DNA from: Pseudomonadota bacterium
Lineage (GTDB): Bacteria; Desulfobacterota; Desulfobacteria; Desulfobacterales; RPRI01
Direction of reading: 5' to 3'
DNA length: 57,992 bases
NCBI GenBank assembly: GCA_018901125.1
Contig: JAHIFE010000233.1
Location: 1 to 57,992, forward strand
How positions within the stretch are numbered: position 1 is the stretch's first letter; every line of letters starts with the position of its first letter. The position numbers and the translations under genes were made by a program. Positions 17,583-26,417 of the stretch are shown here, one piece after another. A model generated the notes under the pieces. The model was not told where the DNA came from and did no database searches. It saw only the letters and a list, made by a program, of their open reading frames with translations.

Positions 17583-19034
17583 ATGAAGCATTTAGCCACT
17601 ACAATCACATCTATAGAAGAACTGGATCATTTTTTTGAAAAGAATATGATTCATTTCAATTTAGCAAGCAGTGTGCTTGTTCAGATTTTTGCCTCGCGAT
17701 GTGATACCGATTGGATCAGGCACCTGACAACAGCTATAAGAAATTTTTCTCCCAAGTGGGTTATTGTGGGAGTGACAACCGATGGCGGGATATTGGATGG
17801 CAGGGTTATTACGAACGAAACTGTTATTTCTTTTTCAATTTTTGTTTCTTCATTGATAATGCCTGTCATGCAAAAAATACAGCCCGGAACCGAAATAGAA
17901 GCAGCTGAATCATTTTTGAAAAAATTGGAGCCCGTTGTTTCACGCACAAAAGGAGTACTTCTTTTTGCAACGACCTTTTCCGTTGACTGTAGTCTTTTGT
18001 TACAACAAATCTATAACCGTTTCCCGGGGCTGCCCCTTTTTGGAGGAGGCGCAGCGGATTACTCCAGTCTAAATCGTACCTTGGTTTTTTCGGATGATCA
18101 GATGTTTGATTCCGGTCTTGCCGCCATCGTTTTTATCGGGGAAGAACTTCATCTGACCCGTAAAACCTATCTTGGATGGAGACCTGTTGGAAAAACTATG
18201 ACGGTCACGAAAACAGATGGTTTCATTATTCGCGAGATAGACGGTAAACCGGCTTTCGAGGTTTATGAAAAATACCTCGGCATAAAGCATGGAGATAATT
18301 TTTATACTGATGCTATTGAGTTTCCGCTTCTATTGAAACGAGGAAAACACACATTAGCACGAGTACCGGTTTTTTCAGGAGATGACGGAAGTATTTCTTT
18401 AGTGGCAGACATCAAGGAAGGGGAAAAGCTCCAACTCGGCTATGGTCAAATTGATATGATTCTTGAAAACGCAAATAAGCTCAGGTCAGAGATAGCAGAG
18501 TTTGCTCCCCAGGCGATCTTTTTTTATTCATGCGCCGTTCGAAGAGCTTTTATGCAGGAAGAAGTCGAATTAGAGTTGCTTCCTTTGCAAAAGACCGCAT
18601 TGTCTGCAGGATTTTTTACCGCCGGTGAGTTTTGTGACCTGGGAGATCAAAGCCCTCTAATGAACTCAACTATAGTTGTGGCAGCACTACGGGAAGGTGA
18701 GCCGGAGATAAAGCCTGTTGAAACAATAATCCCTGAAACAGCCAATCCCGATCCATATCAGCGCCGGCATACTCATATTCTCAGCCGTTTTCAGCATTTA
18801 GTTGATACAATTGCAAACGAGCTGACCGAGACAAATAAAGATCTGAAAAAGCAAACAGATGAGATCCGGAAACTTCGCGGAATTCTTCCTATTTGCTCAG
18901 CCTGCAAGAAAATCCGTGATGACAAGGGATATTGGAATCAATTGGAAATGTACATCCAGGAAAACTCCGGAATCCAGTTCTCCCATAGCCTTTGTCCGGA
19001 ATGTTATGAAAAATTGTATTATGACATTATATGA
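17583..19034 (+). CDS. FIST-domain signal-transduction protein
   Basis: The 483-aa protein matches the FIST_N and FIST_C sensor modules. Residues about 25-230 include WVIVGVTTDGGILDG and GLPLFGGGAADYSSLNRTLVF, and about 235-385 include LLLKRGKHTLARVP and AIFFYSCAVRRAFM. FIST domains are predicted intracellular small-ligand sensors. A probable coiled coil (about 400-430) leads to a C-terminal tail with CSACKKIRDDKGYW and CPECYEKLY, a zinc-binding-like tail common on signalling proteins. There is no kinase or GGDEF domain, so its output is unclear. No membrane segment is seen. It converges on the GIY-YIG gene. Confidence 0.8.
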   Translation: MKHLATTITSIEELDHFFEKNMIHFNLASSVLVQIFASRCDTDWIRHLTTAIRNFSPKWVIVGVTTDGGILDGRVITNETVISFSIFVSSLIMPVMQKIQPGTEIEAAESFLKKLEPVVSRTKGVLLFATTFSVDCSLLLQQIYNRFPGLPLFGGGAADYSSLNRTLVFSDDQMFDSGLAAIVFIGEELHLTRKTYLGWRPVGKTMTVTKTDGFIIREIDGKPAFEVYEKYLGIKHGDNFYTDAIEFPLLLKRGKHTLARVPVFSGDDGSISLVADIKEGEKLQLGYGQIDMILENANKLRSEIAEFAPQAIFFYSCAVRRAFMQEEVELELLPLQKTALSAGFFTAGEFCDLGDQSPLMNSTIVVAALREGEPEIKPVETIIPETANPDPYQRRHTHILSRFQHLVDTIANELTETNKDLKKQTDEIRKLRGILPICSACKKIRDDKGYWNQLEMYIQENSGIQFSHSLCPECYEKLYYDII

Positions 19035-19107
19035 AATAAAGTGCCCCAGGATAATATTGCACCTTCATAATATACTACCATGTCTTTCCAAATATTTTTA
19101 TGATATT

Positions 19108-19428
19108 CTACTTATCAGATGAACCTAAAATGCCAAGAAGTTCTATCTTCTTCTTTCTATGCTCTTTCTTGATTCTCATTTCCAGCCTGAGTGCCTCAGA
19201 TCGCGTCATTGCCCTGCTTTGAGCTTCCAGTTGAACAGGAAACCTCCCTCGTGTGTAGACCGCCCCCTTACCTGAGTTGTGCGCCAGGATACGCTTTGAA
19301 AGATCATTGCTTATCCCGCAATAAAGCGTTTCATCTGTGCAGCGCACGATATAAACAATCCAGTTTTTCAATCGACAATAACCCTCCGGTTTCTCTTCAG
19401 GGTAACCGCATTTAGATTTCATGGTCAT
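19108..19428 (-). CDS. GIY-YIG nuclease-superfamily protein with 5' end replaced by a MITE
   Basis: The core WIVYIVRCTDETLYCGISNDLSKR followed by GKGAVYTRGR matches the small single-domain GIY-YIG (UPF0213-like) proteins. Their function is uncertain and they are about 90-100 aa. The current ATG at 19428 (or 19422) lies inside an inserted element. The original start is almost certainly the ATG at 19633-19631. It reads MTSEQEKP and then runs into the element, stopping at about 19412. Removing the element and one target copy joins it in frame as MTSEQEKP-EGYCRLKNW. The present gene would give a 106-aa protein with a foreign N-terminus, if the element provides a promoter and ribosome site. Confidence 0.8.
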   Translation of the reverse strand: MTMKSKCGYPEEKPEGYCRLKNWIVYIVRCTDETLYCGISNDLSKRILAHNSGKGAVYTRGRFPVQLEAQSRAMTRSEALRLEMRIKKEHRKKKIELLGILGSSDK

Positions 19429-19620
19429 GTAAAAAGCTGGAAAACTCCACTTTTGTCATTCCGGCGAAGGCCGGAAACCAGTAATTCCATTGGATTCTGG
19501 ATACCCCCGGCTTACAACCTGCCGGGGCAGGCTTATCAAGTCCGGCATGACGGTTTGGGTGTTTCACATAATTATTAAATGGCATATAAATTCCAAATGC
19601 GGTTACCCTGGGTTTCTCTT
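19388..19620. mobile_element. MITE-like element with perfect 16-bp terminal repeats and 10-bp target duplication
   Basis: The left end CAGGGTAACCGCATTT (19398-19413) is an exact inverted copy of the right end AAATGCGGTTACCCTG (19595-19610), so the element is 213 bp. It is flanked on both sides by GGTTTCTCTT (19388-19397 and 19611-19620), a 10-bp direct repeat. No transposase is encoded. The interior contains a REP-like GTCATTCCGG...CCGGCATGAC dyad. It interrupts the GIY-YIG gene. A right-end copy occurs at 30406-30421. Confidence 0.88.
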
Positions 19621-19690
19621 GTTCCGATGTCATATACCCAATTATATCCAGGCAATCGGAATATTATTATGACAAATGCTATAGCTTTTG

Positions 19691-21976
19691 TTACATAGCA
19701 CTTCCGGTAAGTAAAAATGCTGCCCAGAAATAGGGATTCGGGTATTGTTTTTTAACTTTGAGCTGCGCCTGCCGCAAAGCCTCATCTTTATCCATCTTCG
19801 ATAGATTGGTGTAGAAATTAATCATTATATCACGGGTTGTCTCGTCATCAACCTGCCATAAGCTGGATATTAGCGAACGCGCTCCTGCATAGAGGAAGCC
19901 GCGCGTTAAACCTACAACATCATCGCCTGTCGCCACTTTCCCTAAAGCCGTTTCACAGGCGCTGAGAGTGACCAAATCGGCGCTCAAAGATAAATTATAA
20001 AGGTCCCCAGCTCTCAATAATCCATCATTCATGTTATCTGCGGCCAGCAGCAGTGCTGAATTAAGCGGCTTATCAATATCAAATACACCATGGACAGCCA
20101 GATGAATTATGAAATATTTGCTCCCAAATTTTTGCAGATTGGTTTTAGAAGCATCGCTGCGTAAAAGAACATTGGATTCAGGAATTATTCTGCTAATGGC
20201 CAGAGCCTCGTCCTGTGCAAATTTCAAATCATATTTTGGGTCGTCCAACTTAGGATTGCCGAAAATCAAAGCACCTCTATCCTCTTGCTTTGCCCGTTGC
20301 TTAAGAAAGCTCAGAACGCTGGCGCTTGGCAGCATCCGAATGCTGAAGCGGTCAATCAGATATTCGTTGCCATCAAAAAGGGCGGCAAAAGGCAAATAAT
20401 GCAAAGAGCCATGTGGAACGATAATTAATTTTTTTGTTTTAATTACAGGAGCTACCAAAGAAAATAATTGGCGGTATAGCGTCTGACTATATAGTTTGAA
20501 ATCCGGCAAGTCTTGTGCCGTAATGTTTTTGCGCAGGGCATCAATATTTTTTTCCAAATCCACTACCGGCAATTTCTGCGCCACAATGGTTTTGTCTGTT
20601 AAAATAAAAACATACCATTTACTGCCTGAGCAATAATATTCCAGAAGTGTTTCATCGTCTTTAATCTTCTCCTGAATTTCGGCCGTGGAAGGAGTAGTTA
20701 CGGAAACCAGAGCGGATAGTTCCGGCGCATTTTCTTGCAGGTTTTTTTTCAGTTTCAGGACAACCGCCCGGGTTTTACTTTGGCTTTCTTTATCCTCAGC
20801 AGATTGCGCCACAACGGTGAGGTCATTTTCCGCTTTGCTAAGCTTGGCCAGTGTTATCTTGATCTGCTCAGCTTGCCCGCCTCTGACTTTTATGTCCTTT
20901 TGCGAAGCAAGCAAATCCACCAGAGCGCGGGATTTTGCACGCTCCACGTAAGTAAATGCTTCTGCATAACGGTTGTCAGCAAGAAGAAGTGCCGTCAATT
21001 CTGCGTAAGCTGATTGTTTATCGCCAACAAAACCGATACGTCCCGCTTCGGAATTAATCGAAGAGCGCTGCTTTTCAATAACATCGATTGTTTTTTTAAG
21101 CATGTCTTCTGCGGTACTTTTCTGGCCTTCGGCTAAAGCAATTTTTGCCCGATCCAGCAGCACAATCCAGTAAATACCTCCGATTTGCTCAATTTGCGGA
21201 TGCCCTAAAAGCCGGTCATATCCATTTCTTGCTTCTATTATGTTTCCTGTTTCATAAAGGCTTTTTGATAAAATAAAAAGATTTGGTATCTCCTGAAATG
21301 TCTGATCGTATAAAGCTGTTATTGCACCTGTTACTTTTGCATCAGGATTTTTTATGGCCTTTAGCGCATTGTCATATTCTTTCAATGCCATGTATATCCG
21401 CGCCAGTGCACTGTATTTTTCAGGACCGTTCATGACTGTTATGCTTACATTTTGCAGTGAATTAACAATTTTTTGAGCATCCGCCTTATTCCCGGACAGA
21501 GCATAGGCAACACCAAGAAAATCGTAAATGGAGATAAGCTGGGATGTATAAAAACTTTGTTTTTCACGTCCCGCTTCATGCAAAAGTTTATAAGCAAGAA
21601 TCCCTTCTTCGATTGCCTTCCGGAATTCGCCCTGATCGAGATAAACAGAGCCGCGCAAAATCTGGGGATAAACTGTGAGATCGGAGCCGACAAAAGCACT
21701 GTCGCCATTATCAATCTGCTTTTGAAGCATGTCTGTTATGGCGAGTGCTTTGCTGTAATTACGAATTCCGTTATAAGAGGATGCCAGCAAAAAAAGCTGA
21801 AAAGAAGACACCGAATCGCCATTGTCAACTCTTGGTTGAAGAGTATTAATTATTTCATGTATCTGCTGTTTTTGAGCATAACTGCTTAACCTTATATCCC
21901 TTGAAAGGGAGCAGCCCATAAAAAAACAAGCCAAAAGTAGTATGCCTGATATTGTGAAATAATTTTTAAGTTTCAT
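19691..21976 (-). CDS. CHAT-domain protease-like lipoprotein with TPR repeats
   Basis: The 761-aa protein starts with a lipoprotein signal (ILLLACFFMGC, lipobox Cys22), so it should be membrane-anchored outside the cytoplasm. Residues about 30-400 are helical TPR-like repeats, for example YPQILRGSVYLDQGEFRKAI and YSALARIYMALKEYDNAL. The C-terminus is a CHAT domain of the caspase-like clan, with catalytic-type His629 (HLAVHG) and Cys674 (LSACETALG), GLTRGFLYAGARSLISSLW and the final YFWAAFLLTG. TPR-CHAT proteins cleave or sense protein partners. The orientation is divergent from a small secreted-protein gene. The substrate is unknown. Confidence 0.9.
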   Translation of the reverse strand: MKLKNYFTISGILLLACFFMGCSLSRDIRLSSYAQKQQIHEIINTLQPRVDNGDSVSSFQLFLLASSYNGIRNYSKALAITDMLQKQIDNGDSAFVGSDLTVYPQILRGSVYLDQGEFRKAIEEGILAYKLLHEAGREKQSFYTSQLISIYDFLGVAYALSGNKADAQKIVNSLQNVSITVMNGPEKYSALARIYMALKEYDNALKAIKNPDAKVTGAITALYDQTFQEIPNLFILSKSLYETGNIIEARNGYDRLLGHPQIEQIGGIYWIVLLDRAKIALAEGQKSTAEDMLKKTIDVIEKQRSSINSEAGRIGFVGDKQSAYAELTALLLADNRYAEAFTYVERAKSRALVDLLASQKDIKVRGGQAEQIKITLAKLSKAENDLTVVAQSAEDKESQSKTRAVVLKLKKNLQENAPELSALVSVTTPSTAEIQEKIKDDETLLEYYCSGSKWYVFILTDKTIVAQKLPVVDLEKNIDALRKNITAQDLPDFKLYSQTLYRQLFSLVAPVIKTKKLIIVPHGSLHYLPFAALFDGNEYLIDRFSIRMLPSASVLSFLKQRAKQEDRGALIFGNPKLDDPKYDLKFAQDEALAISRIIPESNVLLRSDASKTNLQKFGSKYFIIHLAVHGVFDIDKPLNSALLLAADNMNDGLLRAGDLYNLSLSADLVTLSACETALGKVATGDDVVGLTRGFLYAGARSLISSLWQVDDETTRDIMINFYTNLSKMDKDEALRQAQLKVKKQYPNPYFWAAFLLTGSAM

Positions 21977-22346
21977 ATCGTTTTCTCCATTAGACGGCTG
22001 CGTTTCCCATCAATGCCACACTAATACTAGTATATAGTTGTTTGCCCGGATCACCGGCAGAATAGTTCATTAATATCATGTTCTCAATAAACAATGAAAT
22101 AAAAACGTGAACGACGATTTGAAATTCAAAATTTATGACGGGGTTGACGATTGATTACAGGAAGTTGTCAGTACAAAACATGTTACTACCGTTACTCTTT
22201 TAAAAAAAGTTTAGCCTGAGAATTTCTGCTAATTTTATGTAAATGAATGGTATAATGAAATCACTTAAAGTTATAAAAAATAAATTATTTATTAATCCGT
22301 ATATTTATGTTGAAAGGTTAACGTTAATTTATATTAGGAGGTAGAA
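21977..22346. other. 370-bp divergent intergenic region between CHAT and secreted-protein genes
   Basis: AT-rich DNA with no open frame of note. It must contain promoters for both flanking genes. A GGAGG ribosome site at its right end serves the gene at 22347. I could not identify a specific operator. Confidence 0.4.
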
Positions 22347-22937
22347 ATGAGAAAGAAATTGTTTTATTTTGGTTTTTCAGTTTTATTTGTAATGTTGGTT
22401 TCTTTGTCCGTCCATGCTATTGAATTTAACCACATTCAAAACGATGGAATTAACCTTGATGCCAGATCCAAAATATGTTTAGAAAATAATGCCGATCTAA
22501 TTGAAAAGATGGGTGTAAAGATTAAAGAATATATGGCAAAACAAGGTGTTTCTATAGAAGGCATTGATAATACAGATAAAGTGGCTACTGCCTCATCGGC
22601 ACCCCCGGTGTCCCTCCTTCAATTTACTGGTGTAATATCACAGTATTATTCAACATGGGAAGATATTGGCACATATCAAACAATCACAGTTTATGACCAC
22701 GGTGGTACATATATGTATTTGGAGGTCTTAGAGATAGGTTATGGGTATGATTATGCATGGATGAGTGGTGCCCAGTTGTCAGAGGTGGCTAAATACAATG
22801 TTGTCAGTGGTGGAATTGTAGTTGGATTTGTACATTATTATGATGCTTCAGGGTATCAAGGCGGATATGCGACAACAAGTGCTACGTCAATTAATTATCC
22901 ATATAATACGATGAGTGATGCTTTGACTGTTCAGTAA
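22347..22937 (+). CDS. Small secreted protein of unknown function
   Basis: The 196-aa product has a clear signal peptide (MRKKLFYFGFSVLFVMLVS, cleavage near VHA). The mature part is rich in Tyr, Ser, Thr and Gly in its second half (YLEVLEIGYGYDYAW, YYDASGYQGGYATTS), suggesting a beta-rich extracellular or periplasmic domain. There are no catalytic motifs or metal-binding cysteines. The start follows TAGGAGGT. I do not recognise the family. An IS66-type element has inserted about 20 bp after its stop codon and may have separated it from its natural terminator. Confidence 0.75.
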   Translation: MRKKLFYFGFSVLFVMLVSLSVHAIEFNHIQNDGINLDARSKICLENNADLIEKMGVKIKEYMAKQGVSIEGIDNTDKVATASSAPPVSLLQFTGVISQYYSTWEDIGTYQTITVYDHGGTYMYLEVLEIGYGYDYAWMSGAQLSEVAKYNVVSGGIVVGFVHYYDASGYQGGYATTSATSINYPYNTMSDALTVQ

Positions 22938-22957
22938 AAGAATATCTTCCCTTTCAA

Positions 22958-24696
22958 TATAAATAGTAACTATTCAGCGTTTTCTAAGATTTTACTACCA
23001 TTCACATAAGAAAATCTGGTAGTTTACCATTAAACAACAGCTCTAATGCGTTACTTGCCTTAACTCCATGCTTACGACAAGTTGACAAATAACTTCGGAT
23101 AAGACAAAAGATTTTGGCTCCTTCCATAGATCGAAAACATCCCGATATCTTCTGTTGAACTTTTGTCATCCGGATATCATTTTCACCAAGATTGTTCGTA
23201 AAGGGAACGTTTCTAATATCCATGAATCTTAAAACGTCTTGTTCAAAATCTCTCAGCCGTTCCAATAAATTTCGAGATTTTGACTTTTTGATCCGGCCTC
23301 TTTTGCCTTTTTCCCTGAGTTTATCAGGCTCCGGGCATTCGATTTCGGCTTCTTTTATTAGGGCTCTGTAACCAAGCCTGTATTTTTGCGATTCTTCGGC
23401 CTCTAAAACCCCGCCGACATCGTTGACTTTGTGATTGATCTTTTCAAGCAGGTTTTTCATCTTCTGCGCCCACTGTTGGCCATCTTGTTCAAATGCCCTT
23501 GTTAATTCCCTTAAATGATGGGCGTTGCACAAAGCGTGTGTGCAATCTATTTTATAATACGGCTTCCAATGATCATGGCACAATATACCTTTGAAATTGG
23601 GTAAAACTCCCATCTCTATCATGGCATCCATCCCTCTTTTTTCGTGGGGATAATAATATGTCCAGTAATTATTGGATAAGCTATGCAGCCAATGTCCTTT
23701 GCCGCCCATATTGATGCCCGTTTCATCCGCATGTGCCAGATCCGAAGCAGCCAGCTCGGTTTTAACCCGGTTTTTAAATCGGTTCAAAAGCTCGAATGCT
23801 TCTTTATTGAAATTGAAGATAGATCCTTCACTTACCGGTATGTTAAGCTGATCGGCAAAATAATCCTGTATCCTGTTGTACGGAATCAATTGAAATTGGG
23901 ACATGTATACCGAATGCGCCTTAATGCCCATTCCATATTGAACTGCCTTGGTGACTCCTTCAGGAAAAGAAGCAACAAACCGTTTACCCTTATTATCTTC
24001 GAGTATTTCAGCCCGGTATTCAGTTACTATTCTTGCTATATCAATATCGAACACCTGCCGCGACTCAAAATCCACTTGCTTATATTGACCCGGTGGCAGG
24101 CTTCTGCGATCTATATTTATTACTTCAATTTTGTCGGGGTTATCAATTTTTTTAAGTGTCCTACCAACATGACCATTCTGGCCTCCCGGTTTCTTACCCG
24201 TTTGGCTTTTGGGTTTTTTCTCCCTGTTTGGATCGCTCGATGGCGATTTGCTGCTGTTCTTGCTGTTTAAATTCAGCCGATTGACAAGAAGTCTTATTAT
24301 CAGAATCAGAATCTCAAACATTGATTTTGAAGCCGCTGACAACTGCTTATCTTCACGGATAAGAATCTGTGCCTTTTCAATAGATGCCTCGATTTCAATA
24401 TTTTCTATGTTCATTCGGTTTTGTTCCTGCTGTGTCGTTTGCTGAAAACACTATAACACAGGTTTTAAAACCGATATTTAATGCTCTGTAATCAATGTTG
24501 CCGCATTAAAAAAAACGGACTGAAGAAGGCAGTGTGCTTGAACAAAAAAACCTCAGAACAAGCTATTATTTACTCCTGTACGGCAAATTTGTTCTGTGCT
24601 CATCCAGGATTTATTTTAAACGATTTGCAGGAAAAACCCTGTCAAGTACTTTTGTACTTCTTTTTCATTTTATTTGCTGAATAGTTACTATAAATA
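22958..24696 (-). mobile_element. Complete IS66-family insertion sequence (transposase-only type)
   Basis: The element spans 22966-24688 (1723 bp). Its ends are the inverted repeats GTAACTATTCAGC (22966-22978) and GCTGAATAGTTAC (24676-24688). It is flanked by identical 8-bp target duplications TATAAATA at 22958-22965 and 24689-24696. IS66 elements make 8-bp duplications. Only the large transposase is present, with no tnpA/tnpB accessory genes, as in the ISBst12-like subgroup. Intact ends and frame suggest a recent insertion. Confidence 0.92.
23002..24414 (-). CDS. IS66-family transposase
   Basis: The 470-aa protein has an N-terminal coiled region, a Lys/Ser-rich linker with NSSKSPSSDPNREKKPK, and KPGGQNGHVGRTL, a hallmark of the family. 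The DDE catalytic core follows: Asp in AHADETGINMGGKGHWLH, Asp in FKGILCHDHWKPYY, and Glu in NNLGENDIRMTKVQQKISGCF. The zinc-like HALCNAHHLRELTRA segment is also present. The frame is complete and undamaged. It fills most of the IS. Confidence 0.93.
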   Translation of the reverse strand: MNIENIEIEASIEKAQILIREDKQLSAASKSMFEILILIIRLLVNRLNLNSKNSSKSPSSDPNREKKPKSQTGKKPGGQNGHVGRTLKKIDNPDKIEVINIDRRSLPPGQYKQVDFESRQVFDIDIARIVTEYRAEILEDNKGKRFVASFPEGVTKAVQYGMGIKAHSVYMSQFQLIPYNRIQDYFADQLNIPVSEGSIFNFNKEAFELLNRFKNRVKTELAASDLAHADETGINMGGKGHWLHSLSNNYWTYYYPHEKRGMDAMIEMGVLPNFKGILCHDHWKPYYKIDCTHALCNAHHLRELTRAFEQDGQQWAQKMKNLLEKINHKVNDVGGVLEAEESQKYRLGYRALIKEAEIECPEPDKLREKGKRGRIKKSKSRNLLERLRDFEQDVLRFMDIRNVPFTNNLGENDIRMTKVQQKISGCFRSMEGAKIFCLIRSYLSTCRKHGVKASNALELLFNGKLPDFLM

Positions 24697-24754
24697 TAGT
24701 ATTTATAAGGTTATAATAAATCCATTTATAGCAAAATGGTAATTAATCACAGGT

Positions 24755-24882
24755 AAACTCTCGGTTCTGCCGGGAGACTCCCAGAGTTTGACAATTCCGG
24801 GAATATAAAGAAAACCTCCTATCCGCAGACCGATAGTATATGGGTGCGGTTCATAAATTCAAGCCTCCCGCATTACCGGAGG
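24755..24882. other. Cluster of three stem structures in the intergenic region right of the IS66 element
   Basis: Three nested or successive dyads lie within 130 bp. (a) AAACTCT at 24755 and AGAGTTT at 24783-24789 enclose two small hairpins (CGG-TTCTG-CCG and GGAG-A-CTCC), giving a three-way-junction shape. (b) CCGCA at 24823 pairs with TGCGG at 24845. (c) CCTCC at 24864 pairs with GGAGG at 24878. The block lies just past the 3' end of the leftward gene at 24905. It could be that gene's 3' structure, a small RNA or a repeat. I cannot assign it. Confidence 0.4.
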
Positions 24883-24904
24883 TATATGACATTTATTATA
24901 TTTT

Positions 24905-25447
24905 TTATACTATTCCATTTTTTATAAAAGCTTGATCCAGATCATTTAAAAATTTCTTTGTAGCTTCGTAATATTCATTACCTGAGGTTCCACCTGCTTT
25001 ATCTAAATCATTAAGAATCTTATCAATAAGACCGCGGTACGTAAATTTTGGTTCGGAATATATGTCAACATATCCTTTTTCCCCTTTCTCATAAATACCA
25101 ACTGGAGTTCCGTCACTGCTATATTTTATATTCGCAGAGGCTTCGGCAGCAGCAAAAGGACCGCGTATAATAATGGCTTTAATGTTGTCAGGTATTCTTG
25201 CATCCAAAGTGACAGATTCCCAGGCAACTTTCACTCCTTCCGGGGCATTCTCCGGTGGAAAGTTTGGATTTTTTATTTCACTTTTTATATTTTCAATTTT
25301 GGCTTCATTTGAAATTTTAACCGAATAAGCGTTTTCTGAAATATTTGGTGAATAAAAGGAGTTTAAGTTAGAAAATGAGTTCGTACGCCTATCACAATTG
25401 CTCGTTGTAATACCTTTTGTAATTAAAGAATTATAATCAATTTGCAT
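24905..25447 (-). CDS. Hypothetical protein
   Basis: A 180-aa protein from the ATG at 25447, chosen because GGGAGGG lies just upstream; an upstream in-frame start at 25516 lacks a ribosome site. It opens MQIDYNSLITKGITTSN and contains NAPEGVKVAWESVTLDAR, IKYSSDGTPVGIYEKGEKG and two related amphipathic stretches near the end (DKILNDLDKAGG, KKFLNDLDQAF). There is no signal peptide or membrane segment. I do not recognise the family; the sequence looks like a genuine soluble protein. Confidence 0.65.
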   Translation of the reverse strand: MQIDYNSLITKGITTSNCDRRTNSFSNLNSFYSPNISENAYSVKISNEAKIENIKSEIKNPNFPPENAPEGVKVAWESVTLDARIPDNIKAIIIRGPFAAAEASANIKYSSDGTPVGIYEKGEKGYVDIYSEPKFTYRGLIDKILNDLDKAGGTSGNEYYEATKKFLNDLDQAFIKNGIV

Positions 25448-25782
25448 AATATTACCCTCCCTTGACTTAATATTAGTTATTGCAATTGTGCTAAGCAAAA
25501 CTCGTACCACTTCCAAATATATTTTGAGGGCTTGTTATTTCATGTTTATTTTACAATAGTTTATATCAATTTATAGAGCTATATATATTAAGAATAAAAC
25601 TTAACAGATAGGAAAATTATTCATGTGCATTAAATTATTTCCCATATTATGTGGAAATTTTTTCTGCTTAACATATAAGACGCATAGCATTTTACTGATC
25701 CATACAATTCGAAATAATATGATGGTGATTACTTGATCATTACTATCGGACTCGAACATATCATGCAGGGGCGAAATGGGGT

Positions 25783-26045
25783 CAAGTCCGCTTTTGGCTC
25801 TTATGTACCATATTAAAAAGTTCATATACATTTTTTGAAATTTATGGACTGGCGTTTATTCAAAATGGAACTAAATTTATTATCAAATCTTTTGAATTTT
25901 GTTATTCATTATCATGATTTGCGTTAGAAATCTACTATTTCCATGGAAATGCTCAATTTACTTCTTTCAGGAAGTTGTCAATGAAAAACCGATTTAATTT
26001 TTAAAGATCACCAATCTGCCGGAATTGCTTTCTCTACCTACAAAC
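25783..26045. repeat. Degenerate flank of a REP-associated transposase element (right-hand sister at 27533-27720)
   Basis: From GGGGTCAAGTCCGCTTTTGGCTCTTA onward (first 20 bases are the diagnostic part) this stretch resembles 27533-27720. Shared blocks include the TTTTGGCTCTTA start, ATTCATTATCATGATTT, AAATCTAC and a GCCGGAATT-like end. The two copies lie either side of the Y1-transposase remnant and the gene at 26418. The rest of 25448-25782 holds no feature I can support. Confidence 0.55.
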
Positions 26046-26050
26046 AAATA

Positions 26051-26340
26051 CTATCGGATTCTTTTAAAAATTTTTACTGCGGATGGAAAGCAAATAATAC
26101 GAAATATAGCTGCTTTGTCCGTTGAAGTAGCATAATCCGCCTGTCTCTTTTTCCGTTTTCCATAATAAAGCACATATTTCTTCTTGAATCCTTCACTGCT
26201 TAAACCCATTTCAGGATACATCCGAACCAACAAATGGAAATAATTGCCCATGATGCAATAGGCAAGAATATTGAAAAAGGTAATATTCGCATTTACATCA
26301 CCACCGGAAAAAATAAAAACATCCTCTTGATTTTCCAGAG
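26051..26340 (-). pseudogene. Remnant of a REP-associated Y1 (IS200-like) transposase
   Basis: The translated segment NILAYCIMGNYFHLLVRMYPE matches the HUH region of Y1 transposases (family pattern AYCxMxNHxHLL). Here the first His of the HxH motif is Tyr (NYFH), so the nuclease centre is broken. Upstream the frame is unrelated and runs into a terminator, and the N-terminal MSRxxR-type start is absent. Downstream the match fades. This is a dead fragment of a family whose other pieces lie at 41537-41720 and 42555-42738. Confidence 0.65.
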
Positions 26341-26343
26341 CAC

Positions 26344-26387
26344 AAAAAGAGCACCCCTCCTCTTCGCGCCGGTGAGGAGGGGTGCTC
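26344..26387 (-). terminator. Strong intrinsic terminator of the phospholipase-C-like gene
   Basis: GAGCACCCCTCCTC (26349-26362) and GAGGAGGGGTGCTC (26374-26387) are perfect 14-bp inverted arms around an 11-base loop. Read on the minus strand, TTTTTG follows the second arm. It lies about 30 bp beyond the stop of the gene at 26418. Confidence 0.88.
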
Positions 26388-26417
26388 GGCAATCCTAATA
26401 CAGCTGCCACTCGTGGG

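Noticed and set aside
19035-19107. Possible terminator between FIST and GIY-YIG genes
   Set aside because: No convincing stem with a T-run was found on either strand.
25601-25831. 76-codon minus-strand frame
   Set aside because: It runs into the degenerate repeat at 25783, has no ribosome site and its sequence looks non-coding.
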